The notes under the pieces were generated by a model. The model searched no databases, was not told the DNA's origin, and was given only the letters and a program-made list of their open reading frames with translations. From assembly GCF_019317285.1 (NCBI RefSeq), contig NZ_CP079218.1, forward strand, positions 1,054,001-1,118,000: a stretch of DNA of 64,000 nucleotides, given 5' to 3'. This stretch comes from Pedobacter sp. D749 (GTDB lineage: Bacteria > Bacteroidota > Bacteroidia > Sphingobacteriales > Sphingobacteriaceae). Position 1 is the first letter of the stretch; each line of letters starts with the position of its first letter. The position numbers and the translations under genes are program-made. Of the stretch, positions 29,195 through 38,459 are shown in pieces.

Positions 29195-29593
29195 ATGTAT
29201 AACAATATCCTGGATACAATTACCGAGCTTCTTTCGGGGGTATTGTATTTTACTGAATCAGAAAATCCATTTAAAGTAATTAATTGGGGAAAGATTTTGC
29301 CTGATGGCATATTGAATAAAATTGCCGTTCAATATCAAGCTGATCTTTCTAATTTAAAACAACTGGATGCTGATGCATTTTTTCATCACATTGTTTCCAA
29401 AGTAGACCCATCAGATGCGCCAATGGTAGAAAATGCCCGAAAAATTAAGGCCATCCAGCTGTTTTTAAATCAAAACCTATCTCATTTGCAGGTTATTCGC
29501 ATAGAAGGTGCAAGCAGGATTCCTGTCCTGATTATTGGCTATCTATCCGATGGCAGCTGCCTGGCTATAGAAACCTTCGCTATAGAAACTTAG
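29195..29593 (+). CDS. Nuclease A inhibitor-like protein (NuiA family)
   Basis: A 132-residue cytoplasmic protein with no signal peptide. The N-terminal pattern LLSGVLYFTESENPFKVINW matches the signature of the NuiA family, which binds and blocks the non-specific DNA/RNA nuclease NucA of Anabaena. The next gene, 37 bp downstream on the same strand, encodes a nuclease of that same superfamily, so the pair reads as an immunity protein and its nuclease: the inhibitor would protect the cell before the nuclease is exported. The assignment rests on remembered family features, not on a search. Confidence 0.75.
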   Translation: MYNNILDTITELLSGVLYFTESENPFKVINWGKILPDGILNKIAVQYQADLSNLKQLDADAFFHHIVSKVDPSDAPMVENARKIKAIQLFLNQNLSHLQVIRIEGASRIPVLIIGYLSDGSCLAIETFAIET

Positions 29594-29630
29594 CAATAAA
29601 ATCTAATTACATAACAAACCAAATTTAAGC

Positions 29631-31004
29631 ATGAAAGCATTAAAAAAATTAAGCTTACTGGCCATATTGTGCCTGGGCCTTGCTGCCTGTAAAAAGGAAA
29701 ATCAAACCGAACCAGGAGCAAATGTCTTTGAGCAAAAACTAAACACCAAAGCAGTTGTAGCAAGCGAGCAAACTGTAGTTTCAGGTTTTCCGGAGTCTTT
29801 CGAATCAGGTACGAAAAGCAGTTACACTACTGCATCCGTAACATTAAGCAGCGGAAGCTGGACCATGAACGATGCTTTAATTGGAAATCAGGCTGCTGAT
29901 GCAAAAAACGGGAGTCAGTCGGTAAGGATCCGCAATACCGGGATACTGGGCATGAACTTCGACGTAAGCGGCGCTGATGTTGTTACCATTGCACACGCCA
30001 AATATGGTACTGACGGCAATAGTACCTGGCAATTGTGGTATTCAACCAACGGAGGCTCGAGCTGGCAGCAAACCGGAAGCACCATCACCAGTAGTGCAGC
30101 CAGTTTATCAACCGTCACTTTTAATACGGCAATTTCCGGAAATGTGCGTTTTCAGGTTCGCAAAATCAGTGGCGGTACTAACCGCATCAATATCGATGAT
30201 TTCAGCATTTCAACAGGTGGCGGAACTACAACACCTCCAACTACCACTCCGGGAGATAACAATAACCTTTTAATGGGTAACCCAAGTAATGCAGTTGCAA
30301 ACATTTCTTATCCTGAAAATTATTTGATGGAGCGTAGCTATTATACCAGTTCATATAGCAAAAGCAGGGCTACACCTAACTGGGTAAGCTGGCATATCTC
30401 GTCTTCAGATCTGGGTTCAACCTCTCGTCAGGACGATTTCCGGGCTGATAATACTTTGCCTTCCGGCTGGTATCAGGTATCTAACAGCAGTTACTCTGGC
30501 TCTGGTTTCGATCGTGGCCACAATTGTCCTTCTGCTGATAGAACAGCATCAGTAGTCGCCAACTCTTCTACTTTTTTAATGAGCAACATGATGCCACAGG
30601 CACCAAATAATAACCAGGGGCCATGGGCTGACCTTGAAAATTATGCCCGTTCACTGGTTACATCAGGAAATGAAGTTTATATCATATGCGGTTCTTATGG
30701 TTCTGGCGGCACAGGTAGTAACGGAGGCATTACCTATACCATTGATAACGGTCGGGTTAATGTTCCATCCAATACCTGGAAAGTAATTGTGGTATTGGCA
30801 AACGGTAATGACGATTTAAACCGGATTACTTCATCTACCCGTGTTATTTCGGTAAATATGCCTAATACAAACGGCTTAAATACCAACTGGAAAACATACC
30901 GTACAAGTGTTGACGCCATAGAATCAGCAACTGGTTATGATCTTCTATCTAACATTCCTGCTGCAATACAAAACGCATTGGAATCGCGAACAGATAATTT
31001 ATAA
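29631..31004 (+). CDS. Secreted DNA/RNA non-specific endonuclease (NUC1 family lipoprotein)
   Basis: A 457-residue exported nuclease. A lipoprotein signal ends at C20 (LGLAAC|KKEN). Residues about 45-195 form a beta-rich jelly-roll-like domain (SGNVRFQVRKISGGTNRINIDDF), followed by a Thr/Pro linker (199-208) and the His-Me-finger nuclease domain (about 215-440). The catalytic motif DRGHNCPS is at 294-301 (H297), and the metal-binding Asn lies in NNNQGPWADLE (about 326-336). It would degrade extracellular DNA and RNA, providing nutrients or acting in competition. It is preceded by a NuiA-like inhibitor gene. Confidence 0.9.
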   Translation: MKALKKLSLLAILCLGLAACKKENQTEPGANVFEQKLNTKAVVASEQTVVSGFPESFESGTKSSYTTASVTLSSGSWTMNDALIGNQAADAKNGSQSVRIRNTGILGMNFDVSGADVVTIAHAKYGTDGNSTWQLWYSTNGGSSWQQTGSTITSSAASLSTVTFNTAISGNVRFQVRKISGGTNRINIDDFSISTGGGTTTPPTTTPGDNNNLLMGNPSNAVANISYPENYLMERSYYTSSYSKSRATPNWVSWHISSSDLGSTSRQDDFRADNTLPSGWYQVSNSSYSGSGFDRGHNCPSADRTASVVANSSTFLMSNMMPQAPNNNQGPWADLENYARSLVTSGNEVYIICGSYGSGGTGSNGGITYTIDNGRVNVPSNTWKVIVVLANGNDDLNRITSSTRVISVNMPNTNGLNTNWKTYRTSVDAIESATGYDLLSNIPAAIQNALESRTDNL

Positions 31005-31029
31005 AATACTTCTTTCATTTAAGGTAATG

Positions 31030-31064
31030 AACGGCAACCCAGTGAATGGGTTGCCGTTTTTGTT
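31030..31064 (+). terminator. Terminator between convergent genes
   Basis: A perfect 12-bp stem, AACGGCAACCCA (31030-31041) with TGGGTTGCCGTT (31047-31058), followed by a T-rich run. It terminates the nuclease transcript, and its inverse may also serve the convergent M23 peptidase gene. Confidence 0.85.
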
Positions 31065-31117
31065 TTGAATCCGACTGTTTTATTATTCTTGCAAAATCAA
31101 TATTATCTTCCTGAGTT

Positions 31118-32272
31118 TTATTCCCTGAAAGCAACGATTTCTTTCTCTTTAGGCAATTCGTTCTTGCGTTGGTCATTAAAACCTTGTTTAACCCCCAGGC
31201 GGTAATGATCAATTAAATAAGGTAATCCTTCTCCCTTAAGTAGCATAGGTGAAGTTGTAACCTCGAAATGCAAATGTGGCTCACGCGCATCCCCTGAATT
31301 GCCAATTTTGCCTAGTATTTCTCCTTTACGGACATGATCTCCTGCTTTAACACGTACACTGCCCGGCTGCAAGTGCATATAATGTGCATATTGACCGTTA
31401 CCGAGATCAATCACTATTTTATTACCGGCAAGTTTCTCGAATGTCAGTGGCACAGCAGGATGAAATTCTTTTCCATGCCCCGGAATATTGTCAGGTAAGC
31501 CGTCATTTGCAGCGATTACTTTTCCGTCAGCAACCGCAAATACCTGTTCACTATAACAAAAATAGGAATGTACATCGCGCGGATTGCCGGAAAAGGACAG
31601 GCTATCTTTGACCTTTTTCCAGTCAATTGCAAATCTTCTTGAATTAACTGCCTGTCCGTTAAGGATAATAACGCCTCGTCGGTGATGATTATCAACGCTG
31701 TTGCCTGGGCCATCGGCTGCGATCCAATCGGTACCTTTTACGGGAGGCCTAAGTGTTTTAAGGTTTGTTTTATGGGTAACCATTACTGCCCCGTCTAAAG
31801 AGTCATTCCCTGTGATTATCCGGTGTGTTATTTTCTCAGGAAAAGAAAGGGAACTGTTTAATCTGGCCTCAATAAATACAATGGCGCTCTGACCACCTCC
31901 AATGGTTAGATTATCCTTTGAGTCCTCTACACCTAAAATTTTTACCATATTATGCAGTTCTAGCGCATTAAAAGATACTATAGGACTGCTGTTTTCGTTA
32001 TTTGTATCCCTTAATTCAATACCGCGCAAACTTATAGCCGATGTAGTAAAATTGGTTAAGTACAGCTCATATATCAGAAAAGATTTTTGTCCACTTGGAA
32101 AAGAAGTGGGATCGAAAAGTACGTGCATTTCCATCTGTAGTGGAAATGAGAAAGGTTTTGTAGCTGCAGCCTTATTGGAAGGAAGGCTTTGTGCTGCCGA
32201 TGGTGCATAAGATAAAAAAAAGAGGATTATACATGTTAAGAAAGAAAATGTTTGATTGATAATTTTCATCAT
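31118..32272 (-). CDS. Exported M23 family metallopeptidase
   Basis: A 384-residue protein with a signal peptide (about 1-27, LFFLSYAPSAAQ). The N-terminal half is a beta-rich region of unknown role; the C-terminal half (about 215-360) is an M23/LytM-type domain with ADGKVI, IDLGNGQYAHYMHLQPGSVRVKAG and the metal-site motif HLHFEV. The first zinc-ligand motif (HxxxD) is not canonical here: the equivalent region reads DVHSYFCYS. Family members cleave peptidoglycan cross-bridges, but with the altered motif some are structural activators only. It is convergent with the nuclease gene and downstream of a two-component system. Confidence 0.83.
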   Translation of the reverse strand: MMKIINQTFSFLTCIILFFLSYAPSAAQSLPSNKAAATKPFSFPLQMEMHVLFDPTSFPSGQKSFLIYELYLTNFTTSAISLRGIELRDTNNENSSPIVSFNALELHNMVKILGVEDSKDNLTIGGGQSAIVFIEARLNSSLSFPEKITHRIITGNDSLDGAVMVTHKTNLKTLRPPVKGTDWIAADGPGNSVDNHHRRGVIILNGQAVNSRRFAIDWKKVKDSLSFSGNPRDVHSYFCYSEQVFAVADGKVIAANDGLPDNIPGHGKEFHPAVPLTFEKLAGNKIVIDLGNGQYAHYMHLQPGSVRVKAGDHVRKGEILGKIGNSGDAREPHLHFEVTTSPMLLKGEGLPYLIDHYRLGVKQGFNDQRKNELPKEKEIVAFRE

Positions 32273-32324
32273 AAATCCAGGTGTTAAAAGAGTTGATACC
32301 AGATCAATTTGACCAGCCGGAAGT

Positions 32325-32954
32325 TTATAACAATTGCTGCTGGTGGGCAGCTGCTATCAGTTCGGCGACATTCTTGACTTCAAACTTCTGTATCAGGTTC
32401 CTCCGATGGGTATCTACTGTCAGCGGACTTAAAAAGAACTCCTGTGCAATATTCTGACTGGTTTTTCCCTGCGCCAGGAGCGATAGAATTTGCTTTTCCC
32501 TTCTGGTAAGCTGTGGTGTATTGCGCAACTGGTTTTTAGTTGGGCGGCTGATAATTTCTACTACTTCCTTACTGTAACAGATATCTCCTTTTACAGCCGC
32601 TGCAATACACTGCCGAAGTTCCTCAAGTGAACTGTTCTTGAGGAGATAGCCACTGGCACCGTTCTGTATGGTTTGCATAATAATGCTCCGCTCGGTATGG
32701 TTGCTGAGGATGAGTATAGTGGTAGCAGAGAATTGCGCTTTGATCATCTGGCAAAGTTCCATCCCACCAATATCCGGCAGGGTAACATCCAGCAAGATAA
32801 GATCTACAGGGTTTCTGCTTAAATAAGAAAGGAGCTGTGCGCCATTTGAAAAGCCGCCTACAATTTCCAGATTGTCTTCATTTTTAAGCAGCGTCTTAAG
32901 CCCTTCAATAACAATTGGATGATCATCTACGATAACAGTAAGCAGTTTATTCAT
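32325..32954 (-). CDS. NarL/FixJ-type response regulator
   Basis: A 209-residue two-component regulator. The receiver domain (about 5-120) has the acidic pocket in VIVDDHP and the phospho-acceptor Asp in LILLDVTLPDIGG. The C-terminal LuxR-type helix-turn-helix (about 143-205) reads LTRREKQILSLLAQGKTSQN and LSPLTVDTHRRNLIQKF. It overlaps its sensor kinase gene by 8 bp, so the two are translationally coupled and form one system. Targets are unknown; the divergent secreted-protein cluster at 35172 is a candidate. Confidence 0.92.
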   Translation of the reverse strand: MNKLLTVIVDDHPIVIEGLKTLLKNEDNLEIVGGFSNGAQLLSYLSRNPVDLILLDVTLPDIGGMELCQMIKAQFSATTILILSNHTERSIIMQTIQNGASGYLLKNSSLEELRQCIAAAVKGDICYSKEVVEIISRPTKNQLRNTPQLTRREKQILSLLAQGKTSQNIAQEFFLSPLTVDTHRRNLIQKFEVKNVAELIAAAHQQQLL

Positions 32955-34950
32955 CGATATTGGTTTTAAGTTCTATATCTATACTTGTTCCTTCGCCAGG
33001 AGCAGAATGCACTTCAAATTTCCCTTGCAGAAAGGCGATTCGGTTCTTGAGATTATCAAGGCCCATTCCTTTTTTATCAGAAAGGGTGTCCATATCAAAG
33101 CCCTGGCCATTATCTTCAAAAGTAATAAAAATAGTATTTTCGTTTTGGCTGCATTGCAGTATAAGATTGTCTGCATGGGCATGCTTAATTGCATTTGATA
33201 TGAGTTCCTGCACGATTCGGTAGATGTTTAGCTGCACATTCATCGCAATATTTTTCTGAATGCCGAACATTTCTGAAGTGATACGTAAACCATCACGCAT
33301 ATAAAATTCGCAAAGGTCTTTTAAAGCGATTTCAAGACCAAACTTCAGTAAAGTCTCAGGTACCATGTTGCGGGCAATGCGGCGCAGTTCCGTAACCGAG
33401 GTGTCCAGCTGTCCGATAATGCGGTGAAGGTCTTTATCTCCGGACATGCCGGGCTGTGTATCTGTCCAGCCGGAAAGCCCTATTTTAACTCCTGACAGCA
33501 TGCCGCCAAGTCCATCGTGAAGATCCCTTGCAACGCGTTCCCTTTCAAGCTCTTCACCTTCAAGCATGGCTTTTGTAATCTTGAGCTGTTGCTTTTTTTC
33601 CATTTCGCTAAGCTGTTGCTTGTAATTAATCTCCTTTTGCTGGGCAAGTTTGCGCCGGCTCCGGGCTGTGAGCAGAACGAAAACGAGTAAAAGGAGCAGG
33701 AAAAGACATCCCAAGCCAAATATAAGCCTGTACAAGCGGTCATTACGGGAATTAAGCTGTGCCTGCCTGTTCTCTGATTGCAGGGCTTGTATTTTTTGCT
33801 GGTTTCTTGCGCTTCTGTATTTTGTCTCCAGCTCATTGATCTTTACTTTTGTCAGGTCGTTGCTGATGCTGTCATTGGTCTGCCTGTATTTGTTCAACCA
33901 GTGGTATGCCTCTTTATAATCCCTTAACTTTTCGCTCATTTTCGCCAGTTCCAAATAAATCTCTGCCCTGTCGTTAATTTTGGCGGTCAAAGTTCCTTCC
34001 TTAACAATATCCAGTAAGATCTGTCGGGCCTCGGCATATTTTTTCTGCTGCTGATAGATATCATATCTGCGGAAAAAAAATTGTTGGTAGATCTGTTTCT
34101 GGTTATACTTTTTAGCTAGCGGAATCCCCCTGTCTATACTCGCAAGTGCCTTATCGTATAATGTTTTAGTGGAATAGTAAAGCGCCTCATTATAATAGTA
34201 TATCGGATAGTTTAAAGAGGAGGGGTATGGCTTCAGCAGCCGTTGTGCTTTTTGCAGAAGTACCTGGGCTTTGTCGGTTTTGTTGTCATAACAATAGATG
34301 CTTACCCCTGAAAGATAGGAAAACAACAGATCGGTAGAACCAGGGTTTTTGGTTTCCAGTAAGGCGATGGCTTTTTCATTATAGGCTGTCGCTTTTGAAA
34401 ACTGGTAGTTGTTCATCAGAATAGTGGCGAGCTGCGTATAATAGTAAGCGATGCGTGCCGGATCGCCCGTTTTTTCTATAATAGGAATAGCTTTTTCCAG
34501 GGTTATTTTAGTCATAAAGCCATAGCCCATTTTGTCTACATTCATCAAGGCATAATTAAACCATGATGCAGCCCGCTTTGCATAGGCAATTTTAGTGTTG
34601 AATGGAGAAAGTGCTTCTGCAGCTTTTTTAAAAGCATCGGATGCCTTCGCTTTGTTCCAGTTGAAATAATACTGCCCTTTAGAGAAAAGTGCCAGTGCAT
34701 TTAAAAATTTATCGTTTTTAGCGGCAGCTGTACCTGCCTCCAGGTAGGCTTTACTCTTTAAGGTGTCTTTATATTTCCAGTATTCTACCAATAGAAAATT
34801 GGTGCTCGCTCTTGAGCTATCTGTAATTTTTTTCTGTAGAATGTGCTGCAGGCTGTCCAGATAATGCTGCTCATTAAGGGGAACCTGCTGTTGGCCAACA
34901 GATTTAAATGAAACCAAAATACATATCAGGAATAGAAAAAATTTTGTCAT
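32947..34950 (-). CDS. TPR-containing sensor histidine kinase (HisKA_3 type)
   Basis: A 667-residue membrane sensor. Signal peptide 1-19 (FLFLICILVSFKSVG). The periplasmic part (about 20-390) consists of tetratricopeptide repeats (ALALFSKGQYYFNWNKAKAS, KASIDRGIPLAKKYNQ type helices), then a coiled coil, one membrane helix (about 405-427) and the kinase. The dimerisation and phosphorylation box is ERERVARDLHDGLGGMLS (His in RDLHDG), and the ATPase domain carries ELISNAIKHAHA (N box) and FEDNGQGFD / GMGLDNL (G boxes). It pairs with the response regulator downstream. The stimulus is unknown. Confidence 0.92.
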   Translation of the reverse strand: MTKFFLFLICILVSFKSVGQQQVPLNEQHYLDSLQHILQKKITDSSRASTNFLLVEYWKYKDTLKSKAYLEAGTAAAKNDKFLNALALFSKGQYYFNWNKAKASDAFKKAAEALSPFNTKIAYAKRAASWFNYALMNVDKMGYGFMTKITLEKAIPIIEKTGDPARIAYYYTQLATILMNNYQFSKATAYNEKAIALLETKNPGSTDLLFSYLSGVSIYCYDNKTDKAQVLLQKAQRLLKPYPSSLNYPIYYYNEALYYSTKTLYDKALASIDRGIPLAKKYNQKQIYQQFFFRRYDIYQQQKKYAEARQILLDIVKEGTLTAKINDRAEIYLELAKMSEKLRDYKEAYHWLNKYRQTNDSISNDLTKVKINELETKYRSARNQQKIQALQSENRQAQLNSRNDRLYRLIFGLGCLFLLLLLVFVLLTARSRRKLAQQKEINYKQQLSEMEKKQQLKITKAMLEGEELERERVARDLHDGLGGMLSGVKIGLSGWTDTQPGMSGDKDLHRIIGQLDTSVTELRRIARNMVPETLLKFGLEIALKDLCEFYMRDGLRITSEMFGIQKNIAMNVQLNIYRIVQELISNAIKHAHADNLILQCSQNENTIFITFEDNGQGFDMDTLSDKKGMGLDNLKNRIAFLQGKFEVHSAPGEGTSIDIELKTNIDE

Positions 34951-35171
34951 GGTTAAAAAAGAAGTTTATTCATTGGCCGTAGATCAGGTTATATTTTGGG
35001 TAAGGAAATTTACATCTAAATATCAGACATAATTCCCAACCCATCATCATTTCATCCATTTGTTATGGGAAAATACCTAAAAACCAGTAGAAAAAAAACG
35101 GTAAAAACCGGTATTTCTTTTAGTGGCCACATCCAATAGCTTTGCTCTCATACCAAAATTAGCATGAAACT

Positions 35172-35762
35172 ATGAAAACATTACCCTTGAAAGAAGCTTT
35201 TTTTTCTAAAGCTAGCATTGTCCGGCAGCACTTAAACAGTGCTTTGGCTATACTATGTTTTATAATCGTCTCCATGTGCCTTTCGGGATGCTCAAAAGAT
35301 GATAATGGCGGGGGTGAACCCACAGGTGATTATTATTTCCGCGCAAAGATAGGGGAAAAAGAGGTCAATTTCCATAACGTGAATTTTCAGGGAAGTGGTG
35401 ATGATAACCGGTTCGAACATATTGTGGTTGGAGGTTATGAGAGCTCTTATCCATTATCAGGGCCTATTCCGCCTTCCCTCGACTTTGAGATTTGGAGGCT
35501 TGGCGGTAATATCGCCGCAGGAACGTATGTCACCCCTGCTGAAAATAAAATGATCGCCCGTTACGCGATACAAAAAACCGAAGGTACGCTACTGTACAAT
35601 ACTTCATTTTCAGATGATGTCTTCACCCTTAAAATTGAAGCGATCAGCAAGTCGGGCATTAAAGGAGCCTTTTCTGGAACTGTCCGCAACAGCGCAGGAG
35701 AGGCAATTGAAATTACCGGTGGTACATTTAATCTTCCTTATGAAACCACTATTAATCCATAA
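35172..35762 (+). CDS. Hypothetical lipoprotein
   Basis: A 196-residue exported protein: a long basic N-region, a hydrophobic stretch (about 22-38) and a lipobox at C40 (CLSGC|SKDDNGGG), followed by an acidic Gly-rich spacer that often marks surface lipoproteins in Bacteroidota. The mature part is a beta-rich domain (YYFRAKIGEKEVNFHNVNF, GAFSGTVRNSAGEAIEITGGTF), resembling small immunoglobulin- or lipocalin-like modules. I do not recognise the family. First of a three-gene cluster divergent from the two-component system; the next gene starts 1 bp after its stop. Confidence 0.7.
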   Translation: MKTLPLKEAFFSKASIVRQHLNSALAILCFIIVSMCLSGCSKDDNGGGEPTGDYYFRAKIGEKEVNFHNVNFQGSGDDNRFEHIVVGGYESSYPLSGPIPPSLDFEIWRLGGNIAAGTYVTPAENKMIARYAIQKTEGTLLYNTSFSDDVFTLKIEAISKSGIKGAFSGTVRNSAGEAIEITGGTFNLPYETTINP

Positions 35763-35763
35763 A

Positions 35764-36393
35764 ATGAATATCATGAAGCTAAAAAAATATGTCCTTACAC
35801 TTTTCTATGTGGTATCAGCAACAGCTGTAGTTTCCGCACAATATAAAGAGCCTGAAAAAAAAGATAAGGTAGAGATCTTCCGTCCGGAGATAGCATTCGA
35901 CTCCCTGCAGGCAAAAAAAATGCTGGCAAAAGGTACAGGTACGATAAAGGGAGTTGCTTTTACCAAAGCTAAAAACAATATGGGCTTTAAAGCCGGTCAA
36001 AGGATTTATGCCAATAAAATCAAAGTAACCCTTTTTCCCGTTACCCCTTATTTTGAGGCCTGGTACCAATTAAGAAAAGACAAGGAAAGCCTTAGAAGGA
36101 GGCGCTATGTTTATCTTTCCGACCAGGCCTACAGGTATAGGCTCGAAGCAATTACCAATAGTGATGGAGAATTCACTTTTCCAGAGATGAAGCCGGGAAA
36201 ATATTTTCTACAGGGGGTTCTTGGCTATACTCATTATGGTACATATAACCAATATACAGGCAGTGGCTACAATGGCTATGGACAGACAGATTATTATCAA
36301 CAGAAGAACTATTCGGTTGACCATGAAGACAGGATCGAAGAGTTTGTCGAGGTAAAAGAAAACGGCGAAATTGTTAAGGTCAAACTGCATTAA
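35764..36393 (+). CDS. Exported protein with carboxypeptidase-regulatory-like fold
   Basis: I choose the ATG at 35764 (209 residues; 35773 is also possible) because it follows the upstream stop directly and gives a signal peptide (YVLTLFYVVSATAVVSAQ). A longer frame back to 35614 would overlap the previous gene. The mature part starts with charged residues, then a domain resembling a prealbumin-like module (TITNSD-type pattern in AITNSDGEFTFPEMKPGKYFLQGVLGY, about 128-155), a Tyr/Gly-rich stretch (YNQYTGSGYNGYGQTDYYQQ) and a beta-hairpin end. Function unknown. Confidence 0.7.
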   Translation: MNIMKLKKYVLTLFYVVSATAVVSAQYKEPEKKDKVEIFRPEIAFDSLQAKKMLAKGTGTIKGVAFTKAKNNMGFKAGQRIYANKIKVTLFPVTPYFEAWYQLRKDKESLRRRRYVYLSDQAYRYRLEAITNSDGEFTFPEMKPGKYFLQGVLGYTHYGTYNQYTGSGYNGYGQTDYYQQKNYSVDHEDRIEEFVEVKENGEIVKVKLH

Positions 36394-36418
36394 TTTCACA
36401 AAACAATAAGTCTATACC

Positions 36419-37210
36419 ATGCGAACAGATAAAAAAATTACCGGTGTGCTGCTCACATTAATGTTGATTTCCGGAATTGAGGCGCATGCCCAGCTCGGCG
36501 GACTGCTTGACAAAGCAAAAGAGAAAGCCACCAAAGCCATTGAAAAAAAGATTGACAAAAATAGCCTTTCAGAAAAATCCGGAGCTACCATTAACGCGGG
36601 CAACAGCAATATCGTGACTGGTGATTCGCTGGTTTTCACTGAAGATTTTTCGGCATTTCAACCGGGAGCCAGTGCCACAAGTTTCAAAACCAATGGAGCG
36701 GCTAATGTAGTTACAGCAAGTGGCCAGAAAGGGAAATGGCTAGATTTAAGGGATAAGGCAATCTACAAATTTTCCCGCCAGCTCAATTATCCCCGTCGGT
36801 TTACCTTATCTTTTGATATCATCGCGAAGGCAGACCAGATTAAGGACATTGCTCCACTGTCATTTGGTTTTGCAAGCGATAACAGCGTCAGGCAGTATGC
36901 AAGCAATATTGGCACCTACGTACAGTTGCATTATTACGATGCCAACCAGGTTAACATAGGTAGCAATAAGCCTGAAAAATTCGTAAATACGACCTTTGAT
37001 CTTGAACCATGGATTAACCGTCCGCTTCATATTGTCCTCTCGGTTGATGGGGAACGGATGGCTGTATATCTCAACAATATCAAACTTGCTGATACCGTTT
37101 TGTTTAGTCCTGCTGCGGCTAAAAACTTTTATATAACAGCACCCTGGGAATATGCTAATGATGCGGGCGTTCTGGTGAGTAACTTTAAGGTTTCAGGATT
37201 TAGGAATTAG
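36419..37210 (+). CDS. Exported hypothetical protein with laminin-G/concanavalin-like domain
   Basis: A 263-residue protein with a signal peptide (1-24, MLISGIEAHA|Q), then an amphipathic Lys/Glu-rich helix (LDKAKEKATKAIEKKIDK, about 30-48), then a beta-sandwich region (about 65-263: FTEDFSAFQPGASATSFKT, RRFTLSFDIIAKAD, RPLHIVLSVDGERMAVYLNN). The N-terminal helix and the following FTEDF element resemble the front part of some Bacteroidota OmpA-family proteins, but no OmpA peptidoglycan-binding domain follows. Third gene of the cluster; 25 bp after the previous gene. Confidence 0.65.
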   Translation: MRTDKKITGVLLTLMLISGIEAHAQLGGLLDKAKEKATKAIEKKIDKNSLSEKSGATINAGNSNIVTGDSLVFTEDFSAFQPGASATSFKTNGAANVVTASGQKGKWLDLRDKAIYKFSRQLNYPRRFTLSFDIIAKADQIKDIAPLSFGFASDNSVRQYASNIGTYVQLHYYDANQVNIGSNKPEKFVNTTFDLEPWINRPLHIVLSVDGERMAVYLNNIKLADTVLFSPAAAKNFYITAPWEYANDAGVLVSNFKVSGFRN

Positions 37211-37327
37211 AGTTAAATATAGCTGCAGTCCGCCCAAATTCATCAATCCATTGATATTTCATTGAAAGAGAAGGCAATCATTGTAACCTCCATTTACTTT
37301 TCTGCGTCTTAATCATAAATATCTATT

Positions 37328-38425
37328 ATGACAAAATATAAGTATTCCCTTTGCCGGATTGTTTTTCTGTTTATTCTGATCAGCTCTGCTCTTTCTTTGC
37401 ACGCACAGCGCCTTGAAAAGGGAATCGACAGTTTGATTTTAAAGGATTTTAAGGATCCAAACGGGCCGGGAGGTGTATTTATGGTTTCCAGAAAGGGAAA
37501 GCCAATCTATCAAAAAGCTTTTGGTAAAGCGAACCTGGAATTGGGCGATAATCTGAGCACTGAAAATGTTTTCGAACTGGGATCTATGACTAAACAGTTT
37601 ACAGCAGTAGCTATTCTTATGCTGGAACAAGCGGGCAAACTTAAAGTAGAAGATCCTGTTCTAAAGTACATTCCGGATTATCCCAATGGAGAGAAAATAA
37701 CCATACATCATCTTTTAACACACACTTCGGGAATAAAGGATTTTACAAAAATGAAGGCGTTATCGGATATTGCGCAAAAGGAAATGACGCCTAAAATGAT
37801 GGTTGATTTTTTTAAAAATGAACCTGCCGATTTTGCACCAGGAGAAAAGTTTGAATACAATAATTCAGGATATGTACTTTTAGGTTATCTGATCGAAATC
37901 ATTTCCGGACTGCGTTATGAAGATTTTATCAAAAATCAAATTTTCGATAAAGTTGGAATGAGCCGGTCATATTATGCAAGCGACAGGAAAGTCATCAATC
38001 AAAGGGCCTACGGGTATCACAAAAAAGAATCCGGATATGTTAACAAAACCATGATCAGTTTTAGTGTACCCTTTTCATCGGGTTCATTAATGTCGACAGC
38101 AAGTGATATGTTGAAATGGCAAATGGCATTAAACGGTCATCTCCTCCTTGATGCGAAAGAAACAAATAAGGCGTTCAGCAAATACAAATTAAACAATGGA
38201 ACGGAATATACTTATGGTTACGGCTGGCATATCCGCGATATAAACGGAACCCCAACCCGTGAACATGGAGGCAGCATTTTTGGCTTTAAAACAATGGCGG
38301 TGTACATTCCGGGCGAGGATATTTACGTAATAGGACTAAGCAATTGCGACTGTAATTCTCCAACAAAGTTAGTAGGAAATATCGCTGGATTTGTATTAAA
38401 GGGCATTAAAGAAAAGCGATGGTAA
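37328..38425 (+). CDS. Serine hydrolase of the beta-lactamase / penicillin-binding fold
   Basis: A 365-residue exported protein (signal peptide about 1-27, SALSLHAQ). The active-site motifs are S86-M-T-K89 (SxxK, nucleophile Ser), Y177-N-N179 (YxN) and the third motif HGG (REHGGSIFGF), which replaces KTG as usual in class-C-like esterases and DD-peptidases. The length suits PF00144 proteins. It may act as a DD-peptidase, esterase or beta-lactamase-like enzyme; the sequence does not decide. It lies 28-34 bp before an alpha/beta hydrolase and close to a metallo-beta-lactamase. Confidence 0.88.
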   Translation: MTKYKYSLCRIVFLFILISSALSLHAQRLEKGIDSLILKDFKDPNGPGGVFMVSRKGKPIYQKAFGKANLELGDNLSTENVFELGSMTKQFTAVAILMLEQAGKLKVEDPVLKYIPDYPNGEKITIHHLLTHTSGIKDFTKMKALSDIAQKEMTPKMMVDFFKNEPADFAPGEKFEYNNSGYVLLGYLIEIISGLRYEDFIKNQIFDKVGMSRSYYASDRKVINQRAYGYHKKESGYVNKTMISFSVPFSSGSLMSTASDMLKWQMALNGHLLLDAKETNKAFSKYKLNNGTEYTYGYGWHIRDINGTPTREHGGSIFGFKTMAVYIPGEDIYVIGLSNCDCNSPTKLVGNIAGFVLKGIKEKRW

Positions 38426-38459
38426 TTGAAAGGCCAAGCGCCATAAAGAGTATTTGATT

